Below, in pieces: positions 26,931-37,663 of a DNA stretch of 64,000 nucleotides. The notes beneath the pieces were generated by a model. The model saw only the letters and a program-made list of their open reading frames with translations. It searched no databases and was not told the DNA's origin. The position numbers and the translations under genes were made by a program. Source of the DNA: Clostridium cellulovorans 743B (GTDB lineage: Bacteria > Bacillota > Clostridia > Clostridiales > Clostridiaceae). The stretch covers positions 2,666,001-2,730,000 of the forward strand of contig NC_014393.1 in assembly GCF_000145275.1 (NCBI RefSeq), given 5' to 3'. Every line of letters starts with the position of its first letter. Position 1 is the stretch's first letter.

Positions 26931-27414
26931 AAATCAACTTAATCTTAAATATATCTGTCAAGTTATTCTTTTCAACTCTTCTTTTAATTTCTTCATCATC
27001 AAGAGAATACAGACCTAAAGACTTCATCCTAGCAAAATATTCAGCGCCTGAGAAAGTATATCTATTTTTCCTTCCATCAATAGTAGAAACCCTGTAATTT
27101 TCATAAGAAATCATATCTCCAATTGCTGTGCTAATAGGAAGAGTTAAAAGGGGCATACCTATACCATACCTAACCGCATTATATCCCGCTAGTGATCCTG
27201 TTGCCATAGCTTCAATGTGTCCTACAAATAATCCACTCTTTTCTCCAGCTACAAATAAATTATCTAGTCCCCTAACTCTCATATCGTTAGTTCTTGGGGA
27301 AACAGCTAAATACCTTATAGAATTTCCTACACCACCAGCATACGGATCAGCAAATTTAGCAAACTCTAAGCCTGGAATTTTTCTTAATTTTTCTAATGGA
27401 TAGTAGGTTGTCAT
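26929..27414 (-). pseudogene. GidA-like FAD protein C-terminal fragment, copy 2
   Basis: A 161-codon frame with LEKLRKIPGLEFAKF, GGVGNSIRYLAVSPRTND, NLFVAGEKSGLFVGHIEAMA and a C-terminal TFSGAEYFARMKSLGLYSLD segment. This matches only the C-terminal third of GidA/TrmFO-superfamily flavoproteins; the dinucleotide-binding N-terminus is missing and the ATG has no ribosome binding site. The frame stays open 22 codons upstream of the ATG, antisense to the XRE gene, which suggests a truncated larger gene. Three copies occur in the window. Confidence 0.7.
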
Positions 27415-27432
27415 TAACTTGGCATTAGCAAG

Positions 27433-27699
27433 GTGAACAAAACTACAACTTTTAGAGAAGTGTTTGAAACCGTTGAAACAGGCTCATTTGCAGCATATAA
27501 GGATTTGCCTGAAAATACTTTGGCTGAGAAAATAATTAAGTTACGGATGCTTAATGGATTAACTCAGCGTCAGTTTGCTGCTAGGTGTGGGATTGGATAT
27601 TCTAGTTTATGTAGATATGAAGTTGGTGGTGTTATAAACTCAGATAATTTAGAAAAGATAATAGGTGCTTTAAATTTAGATGTACATTATTTCGATTAA
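27433..27699 (+). CDS. small XRE-type DNA-binding protein, copy 2
   Basis: An 88-residue protein with GTG start at 27433: a short N-terminal region (FREVFETVETGSFAAYKDLP) and an XRE helix-turn-helix (LTQRQFAARCGIGYSSLCRYEVGG) at about 40-80. It is the best preserved of three copies. Its start lies only 18 bases from the ATG of the divergent GidA-like fragment. There is no clear ribosome binding site, so expression is uncertain. Function unknown; it may autoregulate. Confidence 0.55.
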   Translation: MNKTTTFREVFETVETGSFAAYKDLPENTLAEKIIKLRMLNGLTQRQFAARCGIGYSSLCRYEVGGVINSDNLEKIIGALNLDVHYFD

Positions 27700-27959
27700 A
27701 AAGCATATAAAAGATTTGTATTATCTTTTTCAGATATTTTCAAGTTCTATTTTCAATCTTTATCAAAAACCTTATAAAAATCTTCCTGAGGGAACTACTG
27801 CTGAGAAAATAATTAAACTTAGAAAAACTGATAACCTAGAACGACCTGAACTATATTATGGTATTTTAGGGTTGTATCATTCTGGGTTTACTCGGTTTCT
27901 TAGTGGTAAGATTATGCTTCCTTATTATATGTATTTGGAACTAAAGAATATTAACCTGT
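27700..27959 (+). pseudogene. decayed second XRE-like copy
   Basis: Immediately after the XRE gene, a frame contains YKNLPEGTTAEKIIKLRKTD (about 27769-27830), clearly related to YKDLPENTLAEKIIKLRM of the preceding gene, then diverges and lacks the helix-turn-helix. It is a tandem, degenerated duplicate. Confidence 0.5.
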
Positions 27960-28560
27960 TGTGCTAACGGATAAGTTTTTATTAATAGGATATTTATTCC
28001 GTATGCTTGAGGAGACTTATCCTGATAAAAATTCTACTAGATTCTCAGGAATTATTATCCCAATATTAATCTTTGCTGTATCTATACCTATATTTAAGAT
28101 TTTATTTATAAAATAACAGAGATTATGAGCTAATATTTTATTTACTACTCTTGCAGCAAAGCTCAAAGTTGGCTTTGCAAGCACCTCTGTATATTCAATT
28201 GTTCGGAGAGCTGAGAAAAAGTAGTTTTTATTCTACGACGAGCCTTGAATATGAGTTGCCTAAGTGTTTTTAAAAATTTAAATTTACTGTTATTACGATT
28301 TATGATTAAAAGATTAATACCCATTATTTTTTTAATTGAGAAGCAATTTTGGGGCATATATATTCTTTATCACCTATTAGTGTATTAACCGCTGAATTAT
28401 CTGTAAGTTCCCAGACTGCGTCTCTATCATCGGCGTTTGCATCAGTAATAGAGAATTCTGTGATATATCCATCTAAAGCAACTAATGCATGTAATTTGAA
28501 GTCATAATATATCTCTTTTTTTCCAAGCACATCTCCAATAAGCAGCCTTCGGCTTAAATT
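27960..28560 (-). mobile_element. IS982-like remnant B
   Basis: The transposase is split by frameshifts: DFKLHALVALDGYITEFSIT, DDRDAVWEL and LIGDKEYICPKIASQL in one frame and FKARRRIKTTFSQLSEQLNI in another, all recognisable parts of an IS982-type DDE transposase. The outer end TGTGCTAACGGATAAG is shared with copies A and C. Truncated at its 5' side by an IS5-type element. Confidence 0.7.
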
Positions 28561-29535
28561 ACTACGAACTAATAATAAAAAAACAAAAATAACAATGATG
28601 ATGATAATAATGATCCACCTAACTCTGGAACCTTAGTTATTGATGCTACATGTACACCAGTAAACATTGCATTTCCTCAGGATCTTAATCTTCTAAACCA
28701 AGAGAGAGAACACCTTGAAAAAATTATAAACCAACTTAATAATTCGAAGGATGGCAAAAAACCTAGAACCTATAGACAAAAGTCTAGAAGAGATTTTTTG
28801 TTAACTTCAAAATCAAAGAACAAAACAGTAAAAAACTTATAAAAGCTATTAGGTTATATTGCTACAAATATACGATACATAGAAGGATTCATTACAAAAG
28901 GTAAGTCTTTAAATTTTAGACAACTTAAATTTTTTAATGTAATCAAAGAACTTTTTATGCAACAAAACTACATTCTTAAAAATCAAAAACTTAGTGTTGA
29001 AGATAGAATAGTTGGTATTGAACAACCATATGTTAGACCTATTGTCAGAGGTAAGGCGAAAGCAAAAATGGAGTTTGATGCTAAGGTTGAAATTAGTGTT
29101 GTAGATGGTTTTGTAAGAATTGAGAAGCTTAGCTGGGATGCTTATAATGAATGTGAAAGTTTACAAACAGTTGTTGAAGCTTATAGACAAAAATATGGCT
29201 GTTATCCTCAAAGGATTCTTTTCGATAAAATCTATAGAAATAGGAAAAACTTAGGCTACTGTAAGGATAACAATATATCTGCTTTAGGACGTCCAAAACA
29301 GTCTGTTACTACCGATAAACGTCAGGAGTATGTTGATATTTGTGATAGAAATATTGTTGAAGGCAAGTTTGATGAAGGAAAATTAGCTTATGAATTAAAC
29401 AGAATAGCCTCTAGGCTCAGAGAAACTTCTGAGTTCGTTATTTCTATTGGATTTTTGGCAATGAACCTCAATAAAAAATTGAGGGACATGTTGTCTCATT
29501 TCTTGAAAAATTCCAGGAGAGTTTTTCAGTGGTAA
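28560..29535 (+). mobile_element. IS5/IS1182-type transposase, N-terminus missing, one in-frame stop
   Basis: The frame reads SGTLVIDATCTPVNIAFPQD, then KPRTYRQKSRRDF, an in-frame TAA at 28840, and resumes through DRIVGIEQPYVRPIVRGKAK to the intact C-terminus. The DATCTP and RPIVRGKA motifs belong to IS5-like DDE transposases. Both the stop and the missing N-terminus make it inactive. It abuts IS982 remnant B. Confidence 0.75.
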
Positions 29536-29559
29536 TAATATTCAATTATTAAAAACGAT

Positions 29560-29580
29560 AGGGGTTGCAAAGCAACCCCT
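29560..29580. terminator. G+C-rich hairpin after the IS5-type gene
   Basis: AGGGGTTGC and GCAACCCCT pair around AAA. It is the strongest stem in the area, probably the element's terminator or end structure, 25 bases past its stop. The rest of the gap to 29735 shows nothing else. Confidence 0.6.
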
Positions 29581-29735
29581 ACTTATTGAAGCGAGTTTAA
29601 ATAAAAACTGGCTTATTGGTGATTGATAAAATAGCATGGATTTATTTATACTAGCTTGCTAAATTAACGTTAAAGTTTATATTTTGTTTTAACTAGTGTT
29701 TGTAGCAACTCAGAACAAAATTTCAAACTATCTTC

Positions 29736-32225
29736 TTATGGCATTATTTTAGAATTAATAAATTCTTCTTGCAAACATATGGTGTCATTTGAAAATATGT
29801 CAATAACATCCATACTTATATTAAATTCCATTTCTATTTTTATACAAAGCTTTGTAGCTTTTAGTGAATCTGCTCCTAGTAAAAAAAATCCATCATTCTT
29901 GCCAAAATTATCGTGGTTTAATATACAACTCCAAATAGTATAGAGTCTCTTTTGAATATCTGTATAATTCTCCTTATCATCCAAATCAAAGTTTAACTCT
30001 TTACCTATCTGAACTAATTTAATCTTATCTAGTTTGCCAAAAATGGTACTAGGAAATTCTTCAACTATATAATAACGTGAAGGAATCATATAGTATGGCA
30101 ACTTTTCTGAAAGAACCTTCCTTATACTATCATTATTGATAGTAGGTTTTAATTTCAAATATGCATTTAATGTATCTTCATTTGAGATATTTTTATTTAC
30201 AATAACTGATACATCAATAACATCTGGAATAGTTCTAATAACGCTTTCTATTTCTTCCAACTCTATTCTATATCCACTAATTTTTATTTGATTATCCATT
30301 CTTCCTAGTATTGATACACTTCCATCCTTATTCCAGTAAGCCATATCACCAGTTTTATACATTATAGAATTTGAATACTTATTAATAATAAACTTTGATT
30401 GATTCAATTTAGTGTTATTAACATAACCAGTTGATAGTCCTATTCCAGAAATACATAATTCACCAACAAATCCAATAGGTATCAAATCATTTTGTTTATT
30501 AAGAATAAAAATATTGGAGTTAGGAATTGGTTTTCCAATACTCGACACATCTTCAATTCCTGAAATTTTATTATATGAGGTAGCAACACAGCACTCAGTT
30601 GGACCATATTCATTATATAAAACTATATGAGGTATTTTTTCTTTTACTATCTCAATAGTGCTTTTACCAATTTTTTCCCCACCAAATACAACAGATTTTA
30701 AAGACGTTAATCCAGATGTTTCTATGCAATCTAAAATATTATTAAAAAGCGTAGGTACAATACTAATATTAGTTACTTTACAACTAGTAATTATATTAAC
30801 CAATTTTTTCATATCTATCCGCTCTTCTCGACTGGCACATATTAAGGTAGAACCAGATAATAATGCTGAATAGAAGTTTGATACATAACCATCAAATGCT
30901 GATGAAAGCGTTTGTAATATTACATCCTCGCTATTTATTGAATACTGTTGATTTCTCCATAATATATAATTTACAATGCTCTTATGCTGTATCTTAACCC
31001 CTTTAGGAATACCTGTAGTTCCTGAAGTATATATTATATAAGCTAAATTGCTATCATTATACTTCTTATATTTCCATTCGCTTTTTACATCATTTATTTC
31101 ATCAATATTAACTACGGATACTTTAATATTTTTAAAAACATCTGCTGCCTCTTTGTCGCAAATAGCTTTAGAAGATTTACAATCTTTAATAATAATTTCT
31201 ATCCTATCGCATGGCTGTTCAAAATCAATTGGAAGATATGTAGCTCCAACTTTTAAAACTCCAAATATTGACACAGCAAAATCTATTCCTGACTTACAAC
31301 ATATAGCAATAACATCATTCATATTCACGCCACATTCTATTAACTTTTTTGCAACCTTATCTGATTTCTCATCAATTTCTTTATATGTAATGTTCTTCTC
31401 AATATATTTAACGGCAATTTTATTAGGATATTCATTTACAATATTCTTAAATATATCAATCAAATTAATATCTCTTATTTCTTCTATCTTACCATTGAAA
31501 ACATTTAACATTAAATCCATCTCATCATGATCAACAACATTAATTTCTTGAATGTTTTTACCAGGATTATCAACTAACTTATCTAATACAAAAATGAAGT
31601 GCTTTGAAATTGTCCTTATATATGAAGACTTGTACTTTTGTTCATCATAAAAAATTTCACATGACAAATTGCTACCACTATCATCAAATACAAAACAAAT
31701 ACTATATTTTGAGTCATCTAAGTAATTTATATCTTGTATATTTTTTAGTATTACAGCAATATCAAATAAATTATTTGATATTGCTGTAATATCAAATAAC
31801 TCATTAAGAGGGGCGTTTTGATTAGCAACGGCTTTATTAATTAAATCTTTAGTGGAATTGAGAATCATAGAACATGAATTTTCATTATAAATGTTATTTT
31901 TTATAAGTAATACTTTATTTATATAATCATAATTATCATTTTGATTATATATAGGCATGCCTATTGTTACATCTTTACATCCACTGTATTTATGAATTAA
32001 GATTTCAAGAGCACTGGTCAAAATAGTAAGTGTTAATACATCTGAGTTGTTACTAATCTTTTTCATTATAGAATAGGTTCTATCATTAATTTCGAATTCA
32101 TGCTTATTAAAGCCGCTACAATTACCTTGTTGCTCAATAAACTCCTCAGTACGAATAACTGATTTATCATGGTCTTCTCCAATATAATTAATCCAGAAGT
32201 TACTTTGTTCATACATTTTCTTCAT
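29736..32225 (-). CDS. single-module NRPS: half condensation domain, adenylation, carrier protein
   Basis: An 829-residue protein. Residues about 40-235 match only the C-terminal half of a condensation domain (VLTLTILTSALEILIHKYSG, IGMPIY); the HHxxxDG half is absent. Residues 250-740 are an AMP-forming adenylation domain: YTSGTTGIPKG (399-409), NEYGPTE (538-544), YKTGD (623-627), IKISGYRIELEEIE (647-660) and GKLDK with Lys731. Residues 755-825 are a peptidyl carrier protein, phosphopantetheine Ser787 in LGADSLKA. No thioesterase. It is the last gene of a five-gene operon, 156 bases after the radical SAM gene. It should load one amino acid onto its own carrier. Confidence 0.9.
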   Translation of the reverse strand: MKKMYEQSNFWINYIGEDHDKSVIRTEEFIEQQGNCSGFNKHEFEINDRTYSIMKKISNNSDVLTLTILTSALEILIHKYSGCKDVTIGMPIYNQNDNYDYINKVLLIKNNIYNENSCSMILNSTKDLINKAVANQNAPLNELFDITAISNNLFDIAVILKNIQDINYLDDSKYSICFVFDDSGSNLSCEIFYDEQKYKSSYIRTISKHFIFVLDKLVDNPGKNIQEINVVDHDEMDLMLNVFNGKIEEIRDINLIDIFKNIVNEYPNKIAVKYIEKNITYKEIDEKSDKVAKKLIECGVNMNDVIAICCKSGIDFAVSIFGVLKVGATYLPIDFEQPCDRIEIIIKDCKSSKAICDKEAADVFKNIKVSVVNIDEINDVKSEWKYKKYNDSNLAYIIYTSGTTGIPKGVKIQHKSIVNYILWRNQQYSINSEDVILQTLSSAFDGYVSNFYSALLSGSTLICASREERIDMKKLVNIITSCKVTNISIVPTLFNNILDCIETSGLTSLKSVVFGGEKIGKSTIEIVKEKIPHIVLYNEYGPTECCVATSYNKISGIEDVSSIGKPIPNSNIFILNKQNDLIPIGFVGELCISGIGLSTGYVNNTKLNQSKFIINKYSNSIMYKTGDMAYWNKDGSVSILGRMDNQIKISGYRIELEEIESVIRTIPDVIDVSVIVNKNISNEDTLNAYLKLKPTINNDSIRKVLSEKLPYYMIPSRYYIVEEFPSTIFGKLDKIKLVQIGKELNFDLDDKENYTDIQKRLYTIWSCILNHDNFGKNDGFFLLGADSLKATKLCIKIEMEFNISMDVIDIFSNDTICLQEEFINSKIMP

Positions 32226-32381
32226 ATTAAGTACCTACCTTTCACTTACATCCAAATATTTTATACATAAATACTCCAAATCCACTAACTATTCACTAAT
32301 TTAAATCTCACTATATTTAAAATGAACTTGTCTCAAATCTTATTAACCAACTTCTAAAACCAACATTAAATAAGGAATCTA

Positions 32382-34076
32382 TTAAAAATTAAAATCTATA
32401 CTTTCTATTCTACTTTCAGCAAGCCTAACATTTCCTAGTTTACTCTTATCTTCATTAAACTTGATATCTTGTATTTCTATCAATGATGGAACTGCATTAC
32501 TGTGTAAATTTTTCCATCTAATATCAGCATAATTTATTTCACTTATTGTATTAGGATTTGGTATTCCCAATTCTCTACATTTCTCTGCAAATATCGCAAC
32601 TCTCTCTAAAGAAGTTTCTCTTGAAGGTAATGTATTTAAAGTCCATGATTTACAAACTAATAAATCACTTACATCTTTTGGATATAATAACTCTCTACTA
32701 AGTTCCCACTCATTGTTTGAAGGTTGTCCATCATAGAAATATTCAAATATATGGCATTCTGCTTGCCATATATCATCCTTACAACTCTCTAGCAATTTTA
32801 ATGTCTGATTAAAATCTTCTTCTGTCTCACCCGGATGTCCGATTACCCAATATGTTGTTGTTTTAATACCGGCATAAGAAAGACTTGCCAATGCATTACG
32901 TGTTTGATCAACCGAAATTCCTTTACTCATTAAATCTAATACATGTTGTGATCCACTTTCTACCCCTATTCTTACGCGATAGATTCCCCCCTTTCTCCAT
33001 AGCATGGTCTTAGTTATGTCGCATACCTCCTCACTAATACGCAGATAACCATCTATATATATAGATAGATCCTCTTGTATAATTCCATTAGATAAATTGG
33101 TAATATACGGATTCATCAAAGAATCCAGCATGAAGAATGCCCTTTTTTTATATTTTTCTTGTAAGAATTTAATTTCATTAATCGTTGTATCTATATCTCT
33201 TTCTTGATATTCACCAAAATTTCTTACTACAGTACAGAAACTACATTTATTGGGACATCCTTTTGAAGCATATGTTCCAATATAAGGATATTGTTCAATT
33301 TTAAAGTCAGTCATATTAGGCGTACATATATGAGAAATATCAATAACTCCATTAGGTATATCTCTGCTATGATATATTTTTTGATTATCATCAAGTTCCC
33401 CTTTTAAAAATGACAATATCAATTGTTCTCCTTGCCCAATCAATATTTTATCAATATATCTTCCTGTTTCTTCGACAAAATCATTAAAATTAGGACTACT
33501 CTCAATTAATTCTCCAGCAAATATTGCCCCTCCCATTATTGTTATAATATTAGGCGCTATTGATTTTATATATTCAAAGGCAACCATAGATGCTGGCAAA
33601 TTATCAGAATAAACAGATAATCCTATTACATCTGGTCTTTCCTTTTCAATGATATTTGCTATGTATTCTTTGAGTAATTGATAGAATTTATCTATTATCT
33701 CTTTAAATCCATATACATCTTCCTCATTAATATCTGACTGAAAATTTCGCTTGAATAGTGCTCGCATCATATTAATATACTGTTCATTCTTAGTACATTT
33801 TCCATGCCCCATCATTTGATTTCTTAAGACTACGTATCCTAAATCAAAAATGTTGCCTTGCTTCGTCTTAGGAACACACTCGTTTATTTTCTTAAAATAT
33901 TCATCACATATTTCTTTAAACTCAACTTCAATATTTGCATCAAATGTTTTGCAGTTATATCCACTTTCACCTATATACTGTTTAATTCGTGCTAACCCTT
34001 GTGGTGGTAACAACGGTGGCCAATAAGGCACCATACAAAACACTACCCTTTTATATTCTTTATTGCTATTAATCAT
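32382..34076 (-). CDS. B12-binding-type radical SAM enzyme
   Basis: A 564-residue protein. Residues about 15-215 form a cobalamin-binding-like Rossmann region (PDVIGLSVYSDNLPASM, IITIMGGAIFAGE) without an obvious DxHxxG lower ligand; residues 265-480 form the radical SAM barrel with SKGCPNKCSFC (Cys274, Cys278, Cys281) binding the 4Fe-4S cluster. Family members methylate or rearrange unactivated carbons. The ATG overlaps the stop of the ABC gene (ATGA), so they are coupled. It probably modifies the amino acid or product handled by the adjacent NRPS. Confidence 0.85.
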   Translation of the reverse strand: MINSNKEYKRVVFCMVPYWPPLLPPQGLARIKQYIGESGYNCKTFDANIEVEFKEICDEYFKKINECVPKTKQGNIFDLGYVVLRNQMMGHGKCTKNEQYINMMRALFKRNFQSDINEEDVYGFKEIIDKFYQLLKEYIANIIEKERPDVIGLSVYSDNLPASMVAFEYIKSIAPNIITIMGGAIFAGELIESSPNFNDFVEETGRYIDKILIGQGEQLILSFLKGELDDNQKIYHSRDIPNGVIDISHICTPNMTDFKIEQYPYIGTYASKGCPNKCSFCTVVRNFGEYQERDIDTTINEIKFLQEKYKKRAFFMLDSLMNPYITNLSNGIIQEDLSIYIDGYLRISEEVCDITKTMLWRKGGIYRVRIGVESGSQHVLDLMSKGISVDQTRNALASLSYAGIKTTTYWVIGHPGETEEDFNQTLKLLESCKDDIWQAECHIFEYFYDGQPSNNEWELSRELLYPKDVSDLLVCKSWTLNTLPSRETSLERVAIFAEKCRELGIPNPNTISEINYADIRWKNLHSNAVPSLIEIQDIKFNEDKSKLGNVRLAESRIESIDFNF

Positions 34077-35824
34077 ATAAACACCTCATCTTTTTTATTA
34101 TTAGACTTATATAGGTCATAATATACTCCTTTCTTATTTATCAATTCTGTGTGATTCCCAGATTCAATTATATGCCCTTTATCAAAGACATGTATATTGT
34201 CAACAAACTCCATACAATGTAGTTTGTGTGCAACAATAATGACTGTTATTTCGTTAGGTAGATTTTCTATAATTTTCATAATAGACTCAGTATTTCTAAT
34301 ATCTAGTGCAGAAGTTGGTTCATCAAATATAAGTATAGAAGCTCTCTTAACTAGAGCTCTTGCAATAGTTATTCTTTGTTTTTGTCCACCTGATAAAGCA
34401 CAACCATGTTCCCCAACAAAGCTATTATATTTATCTGGTAATAATTGAATGTAATCATGTAACCCAACTAACTTGCATATATGCTCAATTTCACTAATAG
34501 TTATTTTACTATTACCATATCTTATATTTTCTTCAAATGTACCGCTAAATAACAATTTATCTTGTGGAATATATGATATGTCATCTCTTATGTTTTCGAT
34601 ATTATCACCATAAATTAATTGGTTATTAATAAAAATTTTTCCATCACAAGGTATATACAATCCCATTACTAATTTAATAAATGTACTTTTACCACTTCCG
34701 CTATACCCCACCAAAGCAACTTTTTCACCTTTTTGAATCTTCAAATTTAAATTATTAAATTGAAAATTGGCATTACCATAATTAAATGAGACATTTTTAA
34801 ATAAAACTGAATAATTGCAATCACTGTCTTTGGTAGACCGTTTATGTGAAGCTAATTGTAACAACTCTTTTTCTGTTGCCTCTAGATAAAATTTATTTAG
34901 AGCATCGCTACATGTAAAAGCTTGTTGCAGAATACCTTTAGTTCCACCTATTGTTAAAAACATTGTAGCTATACTTCCATGCAATAAAATTACCATAACC
35001 ATATCGCCTATTGTAATTAAGTTATCCTTAACCAAGAATGATCCGTAAAAAAGCAAAAATATAAAATTCAACATCTTAAAGAAGTATCCAATTCCTTCTT
35101 TAGATGACTGTATCTTATTTAGATTTATTGATTCTGTTTCATATTTTTTATTATTCTCTAGAAAATTTTCATATATATACTCTGATATATTGAAAACCTT
35201 AATATCTTTGATCCCAGAATATATTTCGCTAATATCACTCAATACGACATTATATCTGTCATAAATTAATTTAATACTCTTTTCAATATATTTGTTAAAA
35301 AATACATTTACACTTAATAAAAGTATGCCTAAAGCTATATTAACCAATACCATTTTTATGTTAATTATAAATATCATTACAATAGAGCAAACACCAAACA
35401 TAATGTCATTTACAATTGCTCTAATTGGTTCACCATATGTCTCTTCCATTGAATTTATGTTATATGTGTAATACATCATTACATCACTATTATTATGATT
35501 ATCATAATAACTTTGAGGCAAATTCAATGCTTGTCTAAATATAGATAATCTCATTTTCATTATGCTATTACGAATAATTTTCCCTCTAAAATACATAAAA
35601 ATCGGAAAAGAACAGCATGACAAAACAACCCCTATTATGGTAATCGTAATTTCATTACTGATATTATCATTTGACATCACACCATCAATCAGCTGCTGGT
35701 TAACAATACTCATTATTAATCTAAAACCAATAAAAGTTGCACAGCTAGCAAATGTGAAAAAAATATATGCTTTTTTTTTATCTAGATGGTTCAGTAACTC
35801 ATTTAGTTTCTTATAAAAACTCAA
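34073..35824 (-). CDS. ABC exporter half-transporter (permease-ATPase fusion)
   Basis: A 583-residue protein with an N-terminal six-helix exporter domain (about 1-320) and a C-terminal ATPase: Walker A GYSGSGKST (about 373-381), signature LSGGQKQR (about 477-484), Walker B ILIFDEPTSALD (about 496-507). No C39 peptidase domain. TTG start at 35824 after AGGAGTG. It lies 56 bases beyond a second half-transporter, and the pair probably forms a heterodimer that exports the operon's product. Confidence 0.92.
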   Translation of the reverse strand: MSFYKKLNELLNHLDKKKAYIFFTFASCATFIGFRLIMSIVNQQLIDGVMSNDNISNEITITIIGVVLSCCSFPIFMYFRGKIIRNSIMKMRLSIFRQALNLPQSYYDNHNNSDVMMYYTYNINSMEETYGEPIRAIVNDIMFGVCSIVMIFIINIKMVLVNIALGILLLSVNVFFNKYIEKSIKLIYDRYNVVLSDISEIYSGIKDIKVFNISEYIYENFLENNKKYETESINLNKIQSSKEGIGYFFKMLNFIFLLFYGSFLVKDNLITIGDMVMVILLHGSIATMFLTIGGTKGILQQAFTCSDALNKFYLEATEKELLQLASHKRSTKDSDCNYSVLFKNVSFNYGNANFQFNNLNLKIQKGEKVALVGYSGSGKSTFIKLVMGLYIPCDGKIFINNQLIYGDNIENIRDDISYIPQDKLLFSGTFEENIRYGNSKITISEIEHICKLVGLHDYIQLLPDKYNSFVGEHGCALSGGQKQRITIARALVKRASILIFDEPTSALDIRNTESIMKIIENLPNEITVIIVAHKLHCMEFVDNIHVFDKGHIIESGNHTELINKKGVYYDLYKSNNKKDEVFI

Positions 35825-35880
35825 CTTAGCACACTCCTATACAAATAAATAAGATTATAGATATTTTACTACTATTGTAT

Positions 35881-37593
35881 TTAACAAACATTATCTTCTT
35901 TGTCTGACGAAAGTAATATTGTTCTGTAATATTCACATTCTTTTAATAATTCCTCATGATTTCCTTGGGCTACAATTGCTCCATTTTTTAAAACTATTAT
36001 TTTATCTGCATACAAAATAGTCTTTAGTCTATGAGAGGTAATTAAAACACCACAATTACCATTTTTTAGTTTTTTTAAATAATCAACGACTTTCCCTTCA
36101 GAAGTAGCATCTAATGCTGCTGTAGGCTCATCCAAAACTAACAAAGATGCCTTTTTTAAGAATGCACGTGCAATTCCAACTCGTTGACGTTGTCCTCCAG
36201 ATAATTTTTTGCCATCTTCACTAACTAATTCATCAAATTTATCACTAAAACTACTAATAAAGTCTATGGCGTATGCATTTGAAGAACTGGATATAACAGC
36301 CTCTTTGTCTGCATAAATGTTTCCGTACAATATATTGTTATATATAGTTGTTGAAAATAAATGTGAATCTTGAAATGATACTGAAATAAGTTTTCTTAGT
36401 TCTTGTTTTGAATAATCCTTTATATTGTTACCACAGATAAAAATCGACCCATCATAATAATCATAAAAACCTGAAATAAGATTAATTATTGTACTCTTCC
36501 CACTTCCACTTTCACCAACAATAGCTATAATACTTCCTTTTTGTATTTTAAAACTAATATTGTTTAGGATATTTTTTTGTCGTTCATCATAACTATATGA
36601 TACATTATTAAATTCTAATATGTTTTCATAATTATTATTCTCTTTCGTTTTGCAATTTAATAAGTTATCCTCTTGGTCCAACATCATTATTTTTCTCAAT
36701 TCTTTCGACGCCCCTATAGCTTTTTTCATAGAAACAACATGATTTGCAAATTCAACTATTGGATTAACAATATACGAAGTCATCTGCATGTAAACGATGA
36801 GTCCAGCAACACTTATTTGATTTTGAGCAACTAAATAACTTCCATAAATAATACATATCACGCCTGGTACTTCATATATAAGGATAAGAATAAGAAAAAG
36901 TATAGATTGTGATTTTTCAACTTCACATCCCAAATTACGATTTACTCTCAAGTTTTTTTGGACTTTATCAATTAGTAAAGGAATCATATTAAAAACCTTA
37001 ACAATAGTAAACATAACAAAACACTCAGAAACTATAGCATTTGAACTCTCTAAAACTGAGAAATATTCCTCACTATATTTCCCAATTTTTTTTGATACAT
37101 TATTACTAAAATAAACGCAAACAGGTAATAAGCAAAAACTAATAATAAATAGCTTAACATTTAATGTTAGTAAGAAGATACAAGTTCCACTGAACATTAC
37201 AGGCAAATATATTAAATTTATAAAACTATTTTTATAAAAACCACTAATGGTTTGTATGTTGGTTACATATTTTGAAATAAAAGAACCTTTTTCCTGTTTG
37301 TTGTAGTCTGAAATCTTTATATTAATTATTTTTTTAGTCAACATTTCTCTTAGGTTTGATTCTTTTCGTATACTATATGCATTAGTAGTAAATTGCTTTA
37401 AAAATGATGCTAACACTCCTAATAATATAACTATTGATAGATATATTACTGCATTCATAAGTTTGTTCTTATTCTTATCAAGTACTGATTGTAAAAGTAC
37501 TATTACTTGATTAGCTTGGTATATATTTAAACAAGCTAAAAACAAAGAACATATGCTAGCAATAAAAATGGTACTTCTATGTTTGGCTTTCAA
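35881..37593 (-). CDS. ABC exporter half-transporter (permease-ATPase fusion)
   Basis: A 570-residue half-transporter: six membrane helices in the first 310 residues, then Walker A GESGSGKST (about 360-368), LSGGQRQR (about 463-470) and LLVLDEPTAALD (about 482-493). The TTG at 37593 is preferred, 9 bases after GAGGGG; a GTG three codons upstream is too close to that site. Partner of the following half-transporter. Confidence 0.9.
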   Translation of the reverse strand: MKAKHRSTIFIASICSLFLACLNIYQANQVIVLLQSVLDKNKNKLMNAVIYLSIVILLGVLASFLKQFTTNAYSIRKESNLREMLTKKIINIKISDYNKQEKGSFISKYVTNIQTISGFYKNSFINLIYLPVMFSGTCIFLLTLNVKLFIISFCLLPVCVYFSNNVSKKIGKYSEEYFSVLESSNAIVSECFVMFTIVKVFNMIPLLIDKVQKNLRVNRNLGCEVEKSQSILFLILILIYEVPGVICIIYGSYLVAQNQISVAGLIVYMQMTSYIVNPIVEFANHVVSMKKAIGASKELRKIMMLDQEDNLLNCKTKENNNYENILEFNNVSYSYDERQKNILNNISFKIQKGSIIAIVGESGSGKSTIINLISGFYDYYDGSIFICGNNIKDYSKQELRKLISVSFQDSHLFSTTIYNNILYGNIYADKEAVISSSSNAYAIDFISSFSDKFDELVSEDGKKLSGGQRQRVGIARAFLKKASLLVLDEPTAALDATSEGKVVDYLKKLKNGNCGVLITSHRLKTILYADKIIVLKNGAIVAQGNHEELLKECEYYRTILLSSDKEDNVC

Positions 37594-37663
37594 TTTATTC
37601 ACACCCCTCTTCTTTATCTCATCAAATGAAGTGGATCTTTAAATTAATAAAACTCTTACTATG

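Noticed and set aside
27680..27967. A 95-codon plus-strand frame after the XRE gene
   Set aside because: Only a short stretch matches the preceding XRE protein and the rest has no family; treated as a decayed duplicate rather than a gene.
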